In this document: piece by piece, positions 38,941 through 47,623 of the stretch
How positions within the stretch are numbered: the stretch's first letter is position 1
How the letters are laid out: the number at the start of each line of letters is the position of its first letter
Source: Mauremys mutica
Taxonomy: Eukaryota > Chordata > Testudines > Geoemydidae
Length of the DNA stretch: 64,000 nucleotides
Assembly: GCF_020497125.1 (NCBI RefSeq)
Contig: NC_059081.1
Span: forward strand, 19,811,105-19,875,104
Direction of reading: 5' to 3'
Program-made: the position numbers and the translations under genes
Notes under the pieces: generated by a model
Told to the model about the DNA's origin: nothing
What the model saw: only the letters and a program-made list of their open reading frames with translations
Database searches by the model: none

Positions 38941-39300
38941 GGGTTGGGCTGTGGGGTGAGGGCTGTGGATGAGGGGTTCATGATGCGAGGGGGCTCAGGG
39001 CTAGGGAAGAGGGTTGGGCTGTGGGGTGAGGGCTGTGGATGAGGGGTTCATGATGCGAGGGGGCTCAGGGCTAGGGAAGAGGGTTGGGCTGTGGGGTGAG
39101 GGCTGTGGATGAGGGGTTCATGATGCGAGGGGGCTCAGGGCTAGGGAAGAGGTTTGGAGTGTGGGGTGAGGGCTGTGGATGAGGGGTTCATGATGTGGGG
39201 GCGCTCAGGGCTGGGGCAGAGGATTAGGGTGCGGGGGGATGAGGGGTTCATGATGTGGGGGCGCTCAGGGCTGGGGCAGAGGATTAGGGTGTGGGGGGAT
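38941..39300. repeat. Minisatellite, 70-bp then 60-bp units
   Basis: Four near-identical 70-bp units containing 'gaggggttcatgatgcga' and 'ctcagggctagggaaga' are followed by two 60-bp variants with 'catgatgtgggggcgctc'. It lies inside the hAT fold-back element. Confidence 0.85.
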
Positions 39301-39570
39301 GAGGGCTCTGGCTGGGGCTGAGGATTAGGGTGCAGGGGGATGAGGGGTTCATGATGTGGGGGTGCTCAGGGCTGGGGCTGAGGATTAGGGTGCGGGGGGA
39401 ATGAGGGCTCTGGCTGGGGCTGAGGGTTTGGGGTTGGAGAGGCTCAGGGTAAGGGAAGCCTGCCTTGCCAGTACTGGCGGAGGGCAGGCACTAGGACCCT
39501 GCACCCTAATCCTCAGCCCCAGCCAGAGCCCTCATCCCCCCACCCCCTAATCCGCGGCCCCCGCCCGGAG

Positions 39571-39690
39571 CGCCCCCACATCATGAACCCCTCATCCCCC
39601 CGCACCCTAATCCTCTGCCCCAGCCCTGAGCGCCCCCACATCATGAACCCCTCATCCCCCCGCACCCTAATCCTCTGCCCCAGCCCTGAG
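39571..39690. repeat. Inverted 60-bp minisatellite units
   Basis: Two almost identical 60-bp units containing 'cacatcatgaacccctc' are the reverse complements of the units at 39181-39300, forming the opposite arm of the fold-back. Confidence 0.85.
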
Positions 39691-39862
39691 CGCTTCCCTT
39701 CCCCCCCCCCCAGCCCGGCCCCGGCGGGTCCCGCTTCCCTTCCCCCGGCCCGGCCCCGGCGGGTCCCGCTTCCCTCCCCCACCCCCCGGCCCGGGCCCGG
39801 GCCCCGGCGGGTCCCGCTTTCCCCCCCCCCTTACCCGAGCGCGTCTCCGGCGGTCCCGCTCA

Positions 39863-39955
39863 GAGCCGCGTGGTGAGGGGGCGGGGCTGGGAGCTCCACG
39901 CCGAGCGCAGCGCTCAGCCCAGAGCTCCCAGCCCCGCCCCCTCCCCACGCGGCTC
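39863..39955. repeat. GC-rich hairpin with 34-bp arms
   Basis: The arm at 39863-39896 pairs with 39922-39955 over 34 bases with a single mismatch. A perfect 22-bp core starts 'gagggggcggggctggg'. The 25-base loop contains AGCGCT-type sequence. It lies in the hAT fold-back element. Confidence 0.85.
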
Positions 39956-40128
39956 GGGGCGGGGCTCAGGCGCTCGGACGGAGACTCGGCGCTCTATGCG
40001 CCGAGGCTCCAGGAGAGGGGCGGAGGCGGGAGCCTCCGCTTTTCTCTTGGGGGCCCCTGCGGAGCTCCCCTGGGGAGCTCTGCGGGCCGCAGGGAAGAGC
40101 TCCGCGGGCCGCATGTTTGAGACCCCTG

Positions 40129-40136
40129 GTATAAGG
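40129..40136. repeat. 8-bp target site duplication (right)
   Basis: GTATAAGG, identical to 38486-38493, directly follows the CCCCTG terminus. Confidence 0.9.
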
Positions 40137-40167
40137 CAATTAACCATTTTAATGGCTCATAGGTAGT

Positions 40168-40692
40168 TGTAGCGGCGCAGTCACTCCGCTTCGGCCCTGA
40201 AGGGGTTAAAACAGCCCTGGGAGAGGGCTGCCTTGGGGAGCCCATAGTAAAAGCAGCCCTGGAGAGGGCTGTGGCTGGGAAAAGGAGTGAAAGCACCTGA
40301 GTAGCTGACCACAGGTATGGCCAGCTCAATCGGGGCCAGCTGGCCCTTATAAGAGGGCTGGGGGCCAGGAGCTGGAGGAGTCTATCTCTAGCTGTAGAGA
40401 GAGAAGGACCTGGCTGCCTGGGAGCTCAGGGTACTAGGAGTAGAGCAGGGCTGGGGAAAGGCAAGAGGAGCTGGGGAGCTCCAGGCTGGCAATTCCCCAG
40501 GCTGCAGGCCTTGCCAAAGGCCAAAGCAGGTACAGGGGTTGCAGAGGTAAAGGGCACCGGGGTCTGGGAGGGACACGGGGGCCTAAGGTAGGGGAGATGT
40601 CAGCCAGCAGAGGGCGCTCTGAGCTGGAAGCAAGCTAATTCCCAGGGCAACCAGCAGGAGGCGCCGCACCAGTGAGTCGTCACTTCGCTACA
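40168..40692 (+). repeat. Solo LTR with 5-bp target duplication
   Basis: The unit starts TGTAGCGGCG and ends TTCGCTACA, so TG...CA termini lie in a 7-bp inverted repeat (TGTAGCG/CGCTACA). The flanks GTAGT (40163-40167 and 40693-40697) are identical. A TATA-like TATAAGAGGG lies at 40348. No internal retroelement sequence is attached, so this is best read as a solo LTR left by recombination between two LTRs. Family (ERV or Gypsy) is not determined. Confidence 0.8.
40348..40354 (+). promoter_or_regulatory. TATA box in solo LTR
   Basis: TATAAGA follows a GC-rich segment and precedes 'gggctgggggcc'. It sits 180 bp into the LTR, where the U3 promoter is expected. Confidence 0.5.
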
Positions 40693-40907
40693 GTAGTTTA
40701 CTACAAACTTCAAAGAGAAATAAAAACAATGATATTATTACACCACAAGTTTCATCTAAATGTTAACATCCCCATTTGTTCTGTGAATCAATAGACTATA
40801 GTAATGAAACATAACAGCCAGGAACCGAAGTTTAGCACCTACAAGTTAATTAGATTGCATTGTTAAATTTCTAATAAGCTATAGGTAAACAGAGACAAAT
40901 ACAGTTA

Positions 40908-41195
40908 GGCCTTGGCTACACTGAAGCTTTACAGCGCTGCAAGTTTCTCGCTCAGGGGTGTGAAAAAAACACCCCCCTGAGCGCTGCAAGATACAGCGCT
41001 GTAAAGCGCCAGTGTAAACACTGCCCCAGCGCTGGGAGCGCGGCTCCCAGCGCTGCAAGCTAATCCCCACGGGGGAGGTGGAGTATGTGCAGCACTGGGA
41101 GAGCTCTCTTCTGGCGCTGCGGCCACACTCACACTCACACTCACACTGCGCTGCGGCCACGGCAGCGCTTTGAAGTTTCGATTGTAGCCAAGCCC
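40908..41195. mobile_element. Harbinger-like MITE, copy 2
   Basis: The 13-bp ends GGCCTTGGCTACA and TGTAGCCAAGCCC are inverted repeats with one mismatch. The flanks carry TTA on both sides (40905-40907 and 41196-41198), the target preference of PIF/Harbinger. The interior has AGCGCT palindromes and the hairpin 'ctgggagcgcggctcccag'. An ACACTC run (41124-41147) is an internal microsatellite. It is a relative of the copy at 14756, in the opposite orientation. Confidence 0.8.
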
Positions 41196-41199
41196 TTAG

Positions 41200-42378
41200 T
41201 ATCTACTTCTAATTTTCTGAAAATACAGGCTTACATTTCAAGAACTCTAATCATTTAACATGCCTTTGCTAACTATCTACAAGGAATGGCCCTGATTACC
41301 ATTTCAGTACTTTTCTAATATGTCCTTACAGGTTGATTTTGGATGACGTAGCCTGCTGATTGCTTAACATGCTGATGTTACTCAGTTCTACATCTCATTT
41401 TTAGCGACTGCACACACTACATATTTATTATTTTCTCACTGAGAAGAACAGAGGATGGGATGAATTAACCTGGCTGAAAATGAACTGATTTAACTTGTTT
41501 AGAAGAGTGGTCTGGGGAGGCATTTACATCATTGGTTGAGAGTATGTGCCCACCTTTTATCAGAATGATTTGTCTCCTGAGTGTTACTGGATCCATTTTT
41601 GCCCTGGATTAGTAGGTAAACATAGGGGTGTGTACCTTTCATTCTCTGTGGCTGACTGGAAGGCTGCAGCCATTTCTGTCTCATGCAGACATTCTAATGA
41701 TCATCAGTGACATTGTGGTTCAAGAATAGATAATCACAGTGCATTGTACTTTGAAGTCCACCTTCCAAGTGAAATTAAAGATGTTGGTGTTGATCTTTAA
41801 AACTCTGTATTTTTTTGGGACTTAAGTATCTGGGGATCACCTCTCATTCTATACTCCAGTGTGACAGTTAAGAGCTGCTGTGTAGATTCTTGAGTTTGAA
41901 TGTTTCATAGCTGGGCTTCCAACAACTTGCCTGAGGTTCTGTAAGAAAAAAACAGGGCACATGAGCCTGATTCATTGAAATCAGTGGGTGTTTTGCCATC
42001 GACTTCAATGGGTACTGGACTGGGCTCATTTGATTACTGATTCAAATCTCAAGTGTTTACCTAACTCAGTTACACCATGGCCGCCTCTCCAGTGGAATAA
42101 AACAGTGTATGCTCAACTCAGGTTACTTTAGGTAAAATCCTGGTGAAGATAGTTTGTAGTTTTCACAAGTGTTAGCAGGTCAAATTAAAGAGTAGGCTGC
42201 CTTTAGTTCAGTCTGCTAACTCGTGGAAACAGACTTGTCTTCCCTACAATTTTACATTGGGTTAGCTCACTTGAGTTAAGAACACAGTTCTTTTTTATCT
42301 AGTGAAGACTTAGTGGGTGTGCGTTGTTTCCCTCTAGTGGCTAGTCCAAATAGAGAATAGCAGTCTACTACTGCTATC
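41200..42378. other. Non-coding stretch; one small fold-back relic
   Basis: No gene. At about 41965-42035 'gagcctgattcattgaa' and 'ggactgggctcattt' flank inverted 'cagtgggtgtttt' and 'cttcaatgggtact' blocks, a diverged member of the fold-back MITE family seen elsewhere in the window. Confidence 0.4.
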
Positions 42379-42386
42379 AGCTAACA

Positions 42387-42796
42387 CAGTGGTTCTCAAC
42401 CTTTCCAGACTACTGTCCCTCTTTCAGGAGTCTGATTTGTTTTGCCTACCCTCAAGTTTCACCTCACTTAAAAACTGCTTGCTTACAGAATTAGTCATAA
42501 AATTACAAAAGTGTCACAGCCACACTATTACTGAAAAATTGCTTACTTTCTCATTTTTACCGTATAATTATAAAATAAATCAACTGGAATATAAATATTG
42601 TGCTTACATTTCAATGCATAGTATACAGAGCAGTATAAACAAGTCATTGTCCATATGAAATTTTAGTTTGTACTGACTTCATTAATGCTTTTTTATATTT
42701 TGTTGTAAATCTAGGCAAATATCTAGATGAATTGATATACCCCTGAAAGACCTCTGTGTACCCCCAGGGTACGTGTACCGTGGCTGAGACCTACTG
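42387..42796. mobile_element. hAT-type MITE with 8-bp target duplication
   Basis: The element begins CAGTGGTTCTCAACC and ends 'tggctgagacctactg', imperfect inverted repeats typical of hAT/Charlie-type elements. AGCTAACA flanks it exactly on both sides (42379-42386 and 42797-42804). The 410-bp body has only a short chance open frame. Confidence 0.85.
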
Positions 42797-43429
42797 AGCT
42801 AACAAAATCACTGTTTTGGCTCAAGTAGTAGAGGTTGCTGTTGCAGTAGTGTTGATCCCAGGTTCAGACCCTGCTAATGACCAATGCAGGAGTCCATTAC
42901 ACTAACAAATTTAAAGCCTGAGATATTGAGTGAGACCTGGATGGTGTTAAATGTCCTTTGCTCCCTTTCACTTCAGCATGAGATGAAGGTACTTAGCACT
43001 GTTAGCCTTTAATTTTTATAAATTTAAACATTGAGGTTGAGAAATACTTTAAATAAAATATAATTCTCTAACTCCTCTGCATTCCTACAATTTTTATATG
43101 TTCGAAGATTTTTTTTAAAGCAAGTAAATCAAATTTACCTGTGAGCTGAGATCTATAAGTAAATAAAATATTCAAGCCAAATCAATTTTTATGGCAAAAA
43201 AAACCTTTGAAAAAAGAAGCTTTATAATAGATGTGCTGACACAGCCTTAAGTAGAGTGGTAAGAATAGTTTGCTAATTAAAAGTGGGATGCCTGCAATAA
43301 TGGTAATCAATACATTTAAAGCCTTTTTATGAACATGAAAGAAAAATAAAAAGGGGGAACAAAGAAATTAGTGACCAGTTAGTCAAAGCTTAGTACCAAG
43401 TAAAACACTTGAGTAAATAATAAAGGAAT

Positions 43430-43535
43430 TGATCTGTAAGATCTTAAAAGACAATCTGATGACCAATGTGCAGCCTAGTTTAATAAAGAACAGACCATGC
43501 TAGATTAGTCTCATAGTTTTCTTTGTTACAAATAC
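43430..43535 (+). pseudogene. CR1-like reverse-transcriptase fragment (5' piece)
   Basis: The translated run LIKNRPC resembles the conserved GFxKxxSC...TNL block of CR1 reverse transcriptases, with stops nearby. It lies upstream of the ERV and in the same orientation as the piece at 49150-49480, which carries the next RT motifs. It probably belongs to one old CR1 copy split by later insertions. Confidence 0.4.
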
Positions 43536-43557
43536 AGCTTCAATAGTCTAGTCCTGG

Positions 43558-43642
43558 AAGCCTTACTCATGTGAGTAATCCTCATTCACCTTAGTAGTAC
43601 TGTTGAATCAATGGGGTTACTCATATGAGTAAGGATATGCAG
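43558..43642. repeat. Small fold-back element
   Basis: 'ccttactcatgtgagtaa' at the left pairs with 'ttactcatatgagtaagg' at the right with a roughly 45-bp centre. Each arm is itself nearly palindromic (ACTCATGTGAGT). Non-coding. Confidence 0.55.
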
Positions 43643-43709
43643 GCAAACAGTATATTATGTATTATGTGTATTTTAGTAGTGCCCTTAATGTATTTGGATT
43701 TTAGTAATT

Positions 43710-43862
43710 TAGTCCCCAATTCAGGAAGGCACTTAAGCGTGTGTTTAAGTCCTTTCATATTCAAGAAAACAGTTAAGTATGTGCTTACTTTTATAGGCTT
43801 CAGTAGGACTTATGTATATGCTTAAAGTTAAGCACATATTTAAGTGTTTTCCTGAATACAGA
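43710..43862. repeat. Fold-back MITE, 'ggcacttaag' type
   Basis: The left 'attcaggaaggcacttaa' pairs with the right 'atttaagtgttttcctgaat', and the internal repeats 'agtatgtgcttac' and 'gcttaaagttaagca' are typical of this non-autonomous family in sauropsids. Confidence 0.55.
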
Positions 43863-43892
43863 TGCCTTCCGGAGTTGGGGATTTAGAAATTA

Positions 43893-43897
43893 CCACA
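43893..43897. repeat. 5-bp target duplication of the ERV (left)
   Basis: CCACA directly precedes the TGTCGC start of the 5' LTR and recurs at 48989-48993. Confidence 0.85.
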
Positions 43898-44339
43898 TGT
43901 CGCAATCCGATTCATAGTTATGGCTATGTATGGCCACTTGTCGGTCCATGGCCATCTTGTCCTGTTAAAAGGACAAGGCAGCCTCCATTTTGGACCAGGT
44001 TCCTGTTGTATAAGAGAGGGCAGAGACTCAATCCTGCCCAGCAACACTAGCTGTGTATGCTCTCCTGTGTTTTTGTTTTTTTTCTCTCCTGCTGGGCCAT
44101 CTAAAGGTCAGGCTAGTTCTGTGTGTGGAGGCCTGATTCTGCCCAGCAACCTGTTTTTTTTGGGTCGGTCGTCTGGAGGTCAGGTTAATTCTGCCCAGAG
44201 ACTCATTTTCCTGCTCTTTTTTGGACCCAGTCATCTAAGGGTCAGGTTTGTTTACTCGTCAACTCCAGTGTGCCGTGTGCAAAGCCTTCCGACGTGGGTG
44301 GCAACAGCTCGAAACCTGAAGGGAGGAGGGACCAGGGAG

Positions 44340-44382
44340 CCAATCAGATGCTGACACGAGGGAGTGAGACCCTTCTATAAAA
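44340..44382 (+). promoter_or_regulatory. ERV 5' LTR core promoter (CCAAT and TATA)
   Basis: CCAAT and TATAAAA lie 31 bp apart, an ordinary spacing for a polymerase II promoter. Transcription is expected to start about 25-30 bp downstream, near 44405-44410. The same pair occurs in the 3' LTR, with TATAAAA at 48103-48109. Confidence 0.75.
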
Positions 44383-45163
44383 CTAGGTTTCCCCCCAAAA
44401 TTTGTGTGGAGCATCCGCGTGTTAGCTGAAGGACCTGATCACTCGTTCGGCCAGGGTCTCCTCCCAGTAAAGTGCACTCGTGTCGTATCGTTTGGATTCG
44501 TTGTCGTTTGGACCCGATCCCTGTCTGCTCGTCATGCTTCTGGTGTCTGTTCTGCTGGTCAGCTGCGCCTGGAGTGCGGTATTTGCTTTTTGATATCTGA
44601 CAGTTAGCTTATCTAGCCTTTTATTTGTTCCCCTCCCTAACTTGGTACCAAATATCTACTCAGGATATCAGGATTGTATTAGTGAGCTCAGAATTGCACA
44701 ATTGCTTAGCTAGCTTGTATAATAGTTCTAGCTGTTATTAAATTGTTAATTGCCAACTGCTTTATGTGTTTGAATCACTGCTCTGTCTGTGTCCAGTGTG
44801 TGTGTGTGTTTAACTTGGGAGCTGCCTCTACTTAGAGGGTAGCTGACCAAGGGGGTCCAGTCCCCGCGGTCTGAGTGAGTGGAATCTGCCCAGCTGCAGC
44901 CGCACCACACTCTGGGTTTACCCTCTGTGTGAAAGCAAGGGTGGCCGAGGCAGTGGCCCGTGGGTCTCTTTTCTGTGTTTGCACCGGGCATCGCCCTGAC
45001 GAACCCGATTCCTATCTGTGTGATTGGTGTGTCTGCCTATTTGGTGTGGTGTGGTGAGCAGTATAAAGTGTATTATTACTGTGTTTTGGGGTGTGTTTGT
45101 ACTTTTGATACCATCCCAGCCAAAGTTGCCTACTCCCCCAGCCCAAGTTGTAATTATCCCCTA

Positions 45164-45169
45164 AATAAA
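45164..45169 (+). terminator. ERV LTR polyadenylation signal
   Basis: AATAAA is followed about 20-40 bp later by a T/G-rich stretch ('ggctttttagtgtt'). The matching signal in the 3' LTR (48891-48896) would end the viral transcript. Confidence 0.7.
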
Positions 45170-45260
45170 CGCAGCCACTTGGCTTTTTAGTGTTACCCTG
45201 GTCCTGCCTGTCTTTTCCTCACTCAATACCAAGCTTGACGAACCCCCAGCTAATTCAGAC

Positions 45261-46871
45261 ATGGCGTCACGAACAGGATTGAGTGAGGAAAATCCTTCCC
45301 GGTTGTCTGTACAGTTTGCTTGTCCGTGGCGAACCAGGGTCACCGACAAAACCCCAGAGGACGAACTTAATCATTTTCAACACCATGTTTTACTTGATCG
45401 GGGGGAGGCAGAGGCCATTGGCTGGAATTGTATTATTGGGGAGGGCCACCTGAGCCGAACCTATGCTGCTAGCTTGACTGTTGGTGCTGCAGGCTGTCTC
45501 CTGACATGCCACATGGGTCTGCGGTTAACCCCCACGGAGGCCAGTGACCGGCCAACGTGCATTAAGGCAGGGGAAGCCGGCGCTGGGACTGATCCAGTCC
45601 AGCTGTGGAAAGGTGCCCGAAGGATTTTAAAAGCAGCCGGGGGCACTTGTCCATCAACTGTTACTCCCCCGAGACTCCCAAGTGGGGGCCCTGCACATGA
45701 ATTGGTAGTCCAGCTAGTGCAGGAGTTAGAGGAAGGGAAAAAGTCCAGAAAGCTCCTCCCTGACCAGTACAAATCTAAGATCGTTGCCAGTACCTATCAC
45801 AAGATTTTAGGTCTGGCTCTGGACAAATTGACCGTTGTTATGGGGGCTCTGGCGTCCACTGCTCGGGAGATGGCTGATACCCCTGAGGATCCCGGTACAA
45901 CCCAATCCCTACCTGCAACCCCATCTCCTCCCTCTCTGCCAACTCCTAAAACCCCCGAACCCTTCCCTCCACCATATCCAACAGCGCCTAGTTTGTACCC
46001 GACCCTGCCATCATTGACCCCCGAAAAGGTAGCTCTTAATCCTGCCGAAGCTATGCCAGTACAAATCACTCGGACTAAGGTGGACCCCACAGGGGCACAG
46101 AATGTCGTTTTTGAGTGGCGTACACGCAGCAAGGCTGAGATGAAGGAGTTTATCAAGGACACAGGGCGGGGACCAAACGAACCTGTATTCACCTGGTTAG
46201 GACGGCTTATTTTAGAATATAGTCAGGAACTTATTGATCAGGAGGAGGCAACCCTTATTTCCCGGAGTGCTGCCTGGTCAAGGGGAACGGGCCGAGGGGT
46301 ACTGTTAGCTGCTCCTGTCTGGCCAATCTCCGTGCCAGCAGCTGCTTTCCTTCAGATTCAAAATAGTGCTGTAGCTTTTCAGCTACCTCCCAGCGGGATC
46401 ACTACCCCACGCGATCTCATTTTTACCATCGCAGGGGCATCTCTTATTTGGTGGGAGCCTGCACAAAACCCCCTAGGCTTAACACTGGCACAGCAACAGC
46501 TTCGGTCATTTGAAGCTTATTGCTATGTTACTGATCCAGCTGCTATTCCCATCCAGGAGCAGGGGATAGACGTGGCCCTTGATAGCAGCCCTCTGGGGGA
46601 CACTAGCACGCTGCTGTGGATGCGGGGGTTCCAGGGGCGGCCGGTAACCGCGTTGTTTCAGGCTATGGATCGCCTGATGTGGCCTGGGCCCCAACCGCCT
46701 GCGGTGGCTGCGGGCACTGCACCCCACGGGGGCAAGCCCCGGGCTCCTAAGACCAATAGCGGGGAGCCTAGCAAAAACACTGTTTGCAGGGTAAGCTCTA
46801 TATCGCAAAAGCTTCTGGCTGTAGCGTTGGGGTGGCATAAATATATTGCTCCAGAGCCGCCTCCACTTTGA
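45261..46871 (+). CDS. gag: ERV Gag-like polyprotein, intact 536-codon frame
   Basis: Gag is the structural protein that assembles virus particles at the membrane. The frame opens with an ATG whose A is the last LTR base and whose TG is the start of the primer-binding site, so there is no untranslated leader. The next in-frame Met is at residue 85. A proline-rich segment (about residues 208-255) carries three budding motifs: PPPY (236-239), PTAP (240-243) and LYPTL (245-249). RGPNEPVFTWLGRL (303-316) is loosely like a major homology region, suggesting capsid sequence downstream. No CCHC zinc knuckle is visible before the stop, so the nucleocapsid part is probably lost at the deletion that also removed pol; the last 40 or so residues may be read-through of unrelated sequence. 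The open frame fits recent insertion. Weak matrix similarity leaves the genus unknown. Confidence 0.75.
   Translation: MASRTGLSEENPSRLSVQFACPWRTRVTDKTPEDELNHFQHHVLLDRGEAEAIGWNCIIGEGHLSRTYAASLTVGAAGCLLTCHMGLRLTPTEASDRPTCIKAGEAGAGTDPVQLWKGARRILKAAGGTCPSTVTPPRLPSGGPAHELVVQLVQELEEGKKSRKLLPDQYKSKIVASTYHKILGLALDKLTVVMGALASTAREMADTPEDPGTTQSLPATPSPPSLPTPKTPEPFPPPYPTAPSLYPTLPSLTPEKVALNPAEAMPVQITRTKVDPTGAQNVVFEWRTRSKAEMKEFIKDTGRGPNEPVFTWLGRLILEYSQELIDQEEATLISRSAAWSRGTGRGVLLAAPVWPISVPAAAFLQIQNSAVAFQLPPSGITTPRDLIFTIAGASLIWWEPAQNPLGLTLAQQQLRSFEAYCYVTDPAAIPIQEQGIDVALDSSPLGDTSTLLWMRGFQGRPVTALFQAMDRLMWPGPQPPAVAAGTAPHGGKPRAPKTNSGEPSKNTVCRVSSISQKLLAVALGWHKYIAPEPPPL
45262..45280 (+). other. Retroviral primer-binding site, tRNA-Ser type
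   Basis: TGGCGTCACGAACAGGATT starts immediately after the LTR's terminal CA. It is complementary to a tRNA 3' end reading AATCCTGTTCGTGACG plus CCA, which from memory fits a vertebrate serine tRNA of the CGA class. Reverse transcription would be primed here. Placement is certain from the LTR border; tRNA identity is inferred. Confidence 0.75.
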
Positions 46872-46889
46872 GAGCCAGTTGTTCCTTTT

Positions 46890-46908
46890 CCCCCTTTTGT
46901 TTTTCCAG
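46890..46908 (+). promoter_or_regulatory. Candidate 3' splice acceptor after gag
   Basis: A long pyrimidine tract (CCTTTTCCCCCTTTTG followed by TTTTTCCAG) ends in CAG at 46908. A donor-like AGGGTAAGC occurs about 115 bp upstream near the end of the gag frame. In the intact ancestor this may have served subgenomic splicing. It is sequence-based only. Confidence 0.4.
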
Positions 46909-47080
46909 GATGCGGGTATGGGTATCTGCCCTAATAACATCTAGGCCAGGCGACCCGTCTTGCGTCCCAACCCCTTGTATGCCACGAAGCCCCACGACCC
47001 TGACTCTTCAAACCTGGGCATCGCTGGCCAGTCAGAAAGTCGGCCGGCCCACATCATAACAGGACCTGCCCTAGGGCTTG

Positions 47081-47107
47081 TCCTATTCTCCCCCTTTTTC
47101 ATTCCAG
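47081..47107 (+). promoter_or_regulatory. Candidate env splice acceptor
   Basis: A pyrimidine tract ending 'tttttcattccag' directly precedes the open env remnant. Position and quality are consistent with a subgenomic env acceptor, but part of env is missing, so it may also be a secondary site. Confidence 0.4.
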
Positions 47108-47533
47108 GTTTGTTCACAGCGGCGCCATCCCCATCCAAACCCTCTACTTAACCAAACTGTGGCTTACGCTCATCAGACACTTTTGGCCACCAAGTCAAGT
47201 GATGTACCCTCCATGTCTCCAGACCGTCCTGGCTGGAACAATGTCTCTGCCATTACCCAGCAGCTGTCGTCCCTGGCGGTCCGCATCCGTGAGGAGCGTC
47301 AATCCTGGGACTGGTGGCAAACAACCTTGTCAGGCTGGGGACTTGGACAATGGGCACAATCCTTAAAATATTGGTTAATTGCAGCAGCAGTAATTATTGT
47401 TATTTTCTGCTTAAGCCTTGCATGTACCAAAGCTCTAATTAACAGGGCTGTGTCAGCACTTCCTATTCAGACTGTGCACTACACTGCCTTCACGTCAGCT
47501 GACGACCAGTCGGGCTCTGAGCTTTCCGCTTGA
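47107..47533 (+). pseudogene. env: ERV envelope transmembrane remnant
   Basis: Only the C-terminal part of the envelope transmembrane subunit remains. In the frame ending at 47533 an N-glycosylation site (NVS) is followed by a predicted helical, tryptophan-rich membrane-proximal segment (WDWW...LSGWGLGQW) and a hydrophobic span of about 20 residues (YWLIAAAVIIVIFCLSLAC), then a roughly 35-residue cytoplasmic tail. In intact viruses this subunit anchors the envelope and mediates fusion. The surface subunit, fusion peptide and heptad regions are absent. There is no credible own start codon; the frame extends upstream only through a non-ATG codon at 47078. Confidence 0.75.
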
Positions 47534-47612
47534 ATTCGGTTTTCCCTTATGTTCCCTAGGTTCGTTCCCTCCTAGGTGTAAGCTGACCCTCCCGTGATGG
47601 ACCGCCAATCGG

Positions 47613-47623
47613 CCACGGGGGCA
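47613..47623 (+). other. Probable polypurine tract (weak)
   Basis: The bases just before the 3' LTR read CCACGGGGGCA. This is a shorter and less pure tract than usual, but its position adjoining the LTR is where the plus-strand primer must form. Confidence 0.4.

Larger units (their letters stand above)
38494..40128. mobile_element. hAT-type fold-back element with minisatellite arms
   Basis: The termini CAGGGGTCTCAAACTC and 'catgtttgagacccctg' are inverted repeats, and the flanks carry an exact 8-bp duplication, both diagnostic of hAT elements. There is no transposase. The left arm holds 70-bp tandem units (starts near 38941, 39011, 39081 and 39151) and then 60-bp units (39181 and 39241). Inverted counterparts of the 60-bp units lie at about 39571-39690 in the right arm, so much of the element is one large imperfect palindrome. 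The right arm ends in G/C-rich sequence with a long hairpin (39863-39955). It is non-autonomous and presumably moved by a transposase supplied elsewhere. Confidence 0.85.
43898..45261 (+). repeat. ERV 5' LTR
   Basis: The 1364-bp LTR runs from TGTCGCAATCC to TTCAGACA. U3 carries a CCAAT box (44340-44344) and TATAAAA (44376-44382). AATAAA is at 45164-45169, near the 3' end, implying R of about 760-790 bp and a short U5 of about 70 bp. Short open frames inside the LTR are duplicated in the 3' copy; one shifts frame through the single-base difference, which argues against coding. Confidence 0.92.

Noticed and set aside
39513..40329. Overlapping frames on both strands in the hAT fold-back and the solo LTR
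   Set aside because: They arise from tandem GC-rich repeats and cross element borders defined by target duplications.
43920..44354. A 144-codon frame inside the 5' LTR (and 153 codons in the 3' copy)
   Set aside because: Both lie in U3/R, share no domain, and a single-base indel between the LTRs changes the C-terminus. Treated as chance.
46798..46995. Minus-strand frame in the ERV with a charged, coiled-coil-like stretch
   Set aside because: The Lys/Glu-rich part is the complement of the plus-strand pyrimidine tract of a splice acceptor, so the apparent coiled coil is explained by composition.
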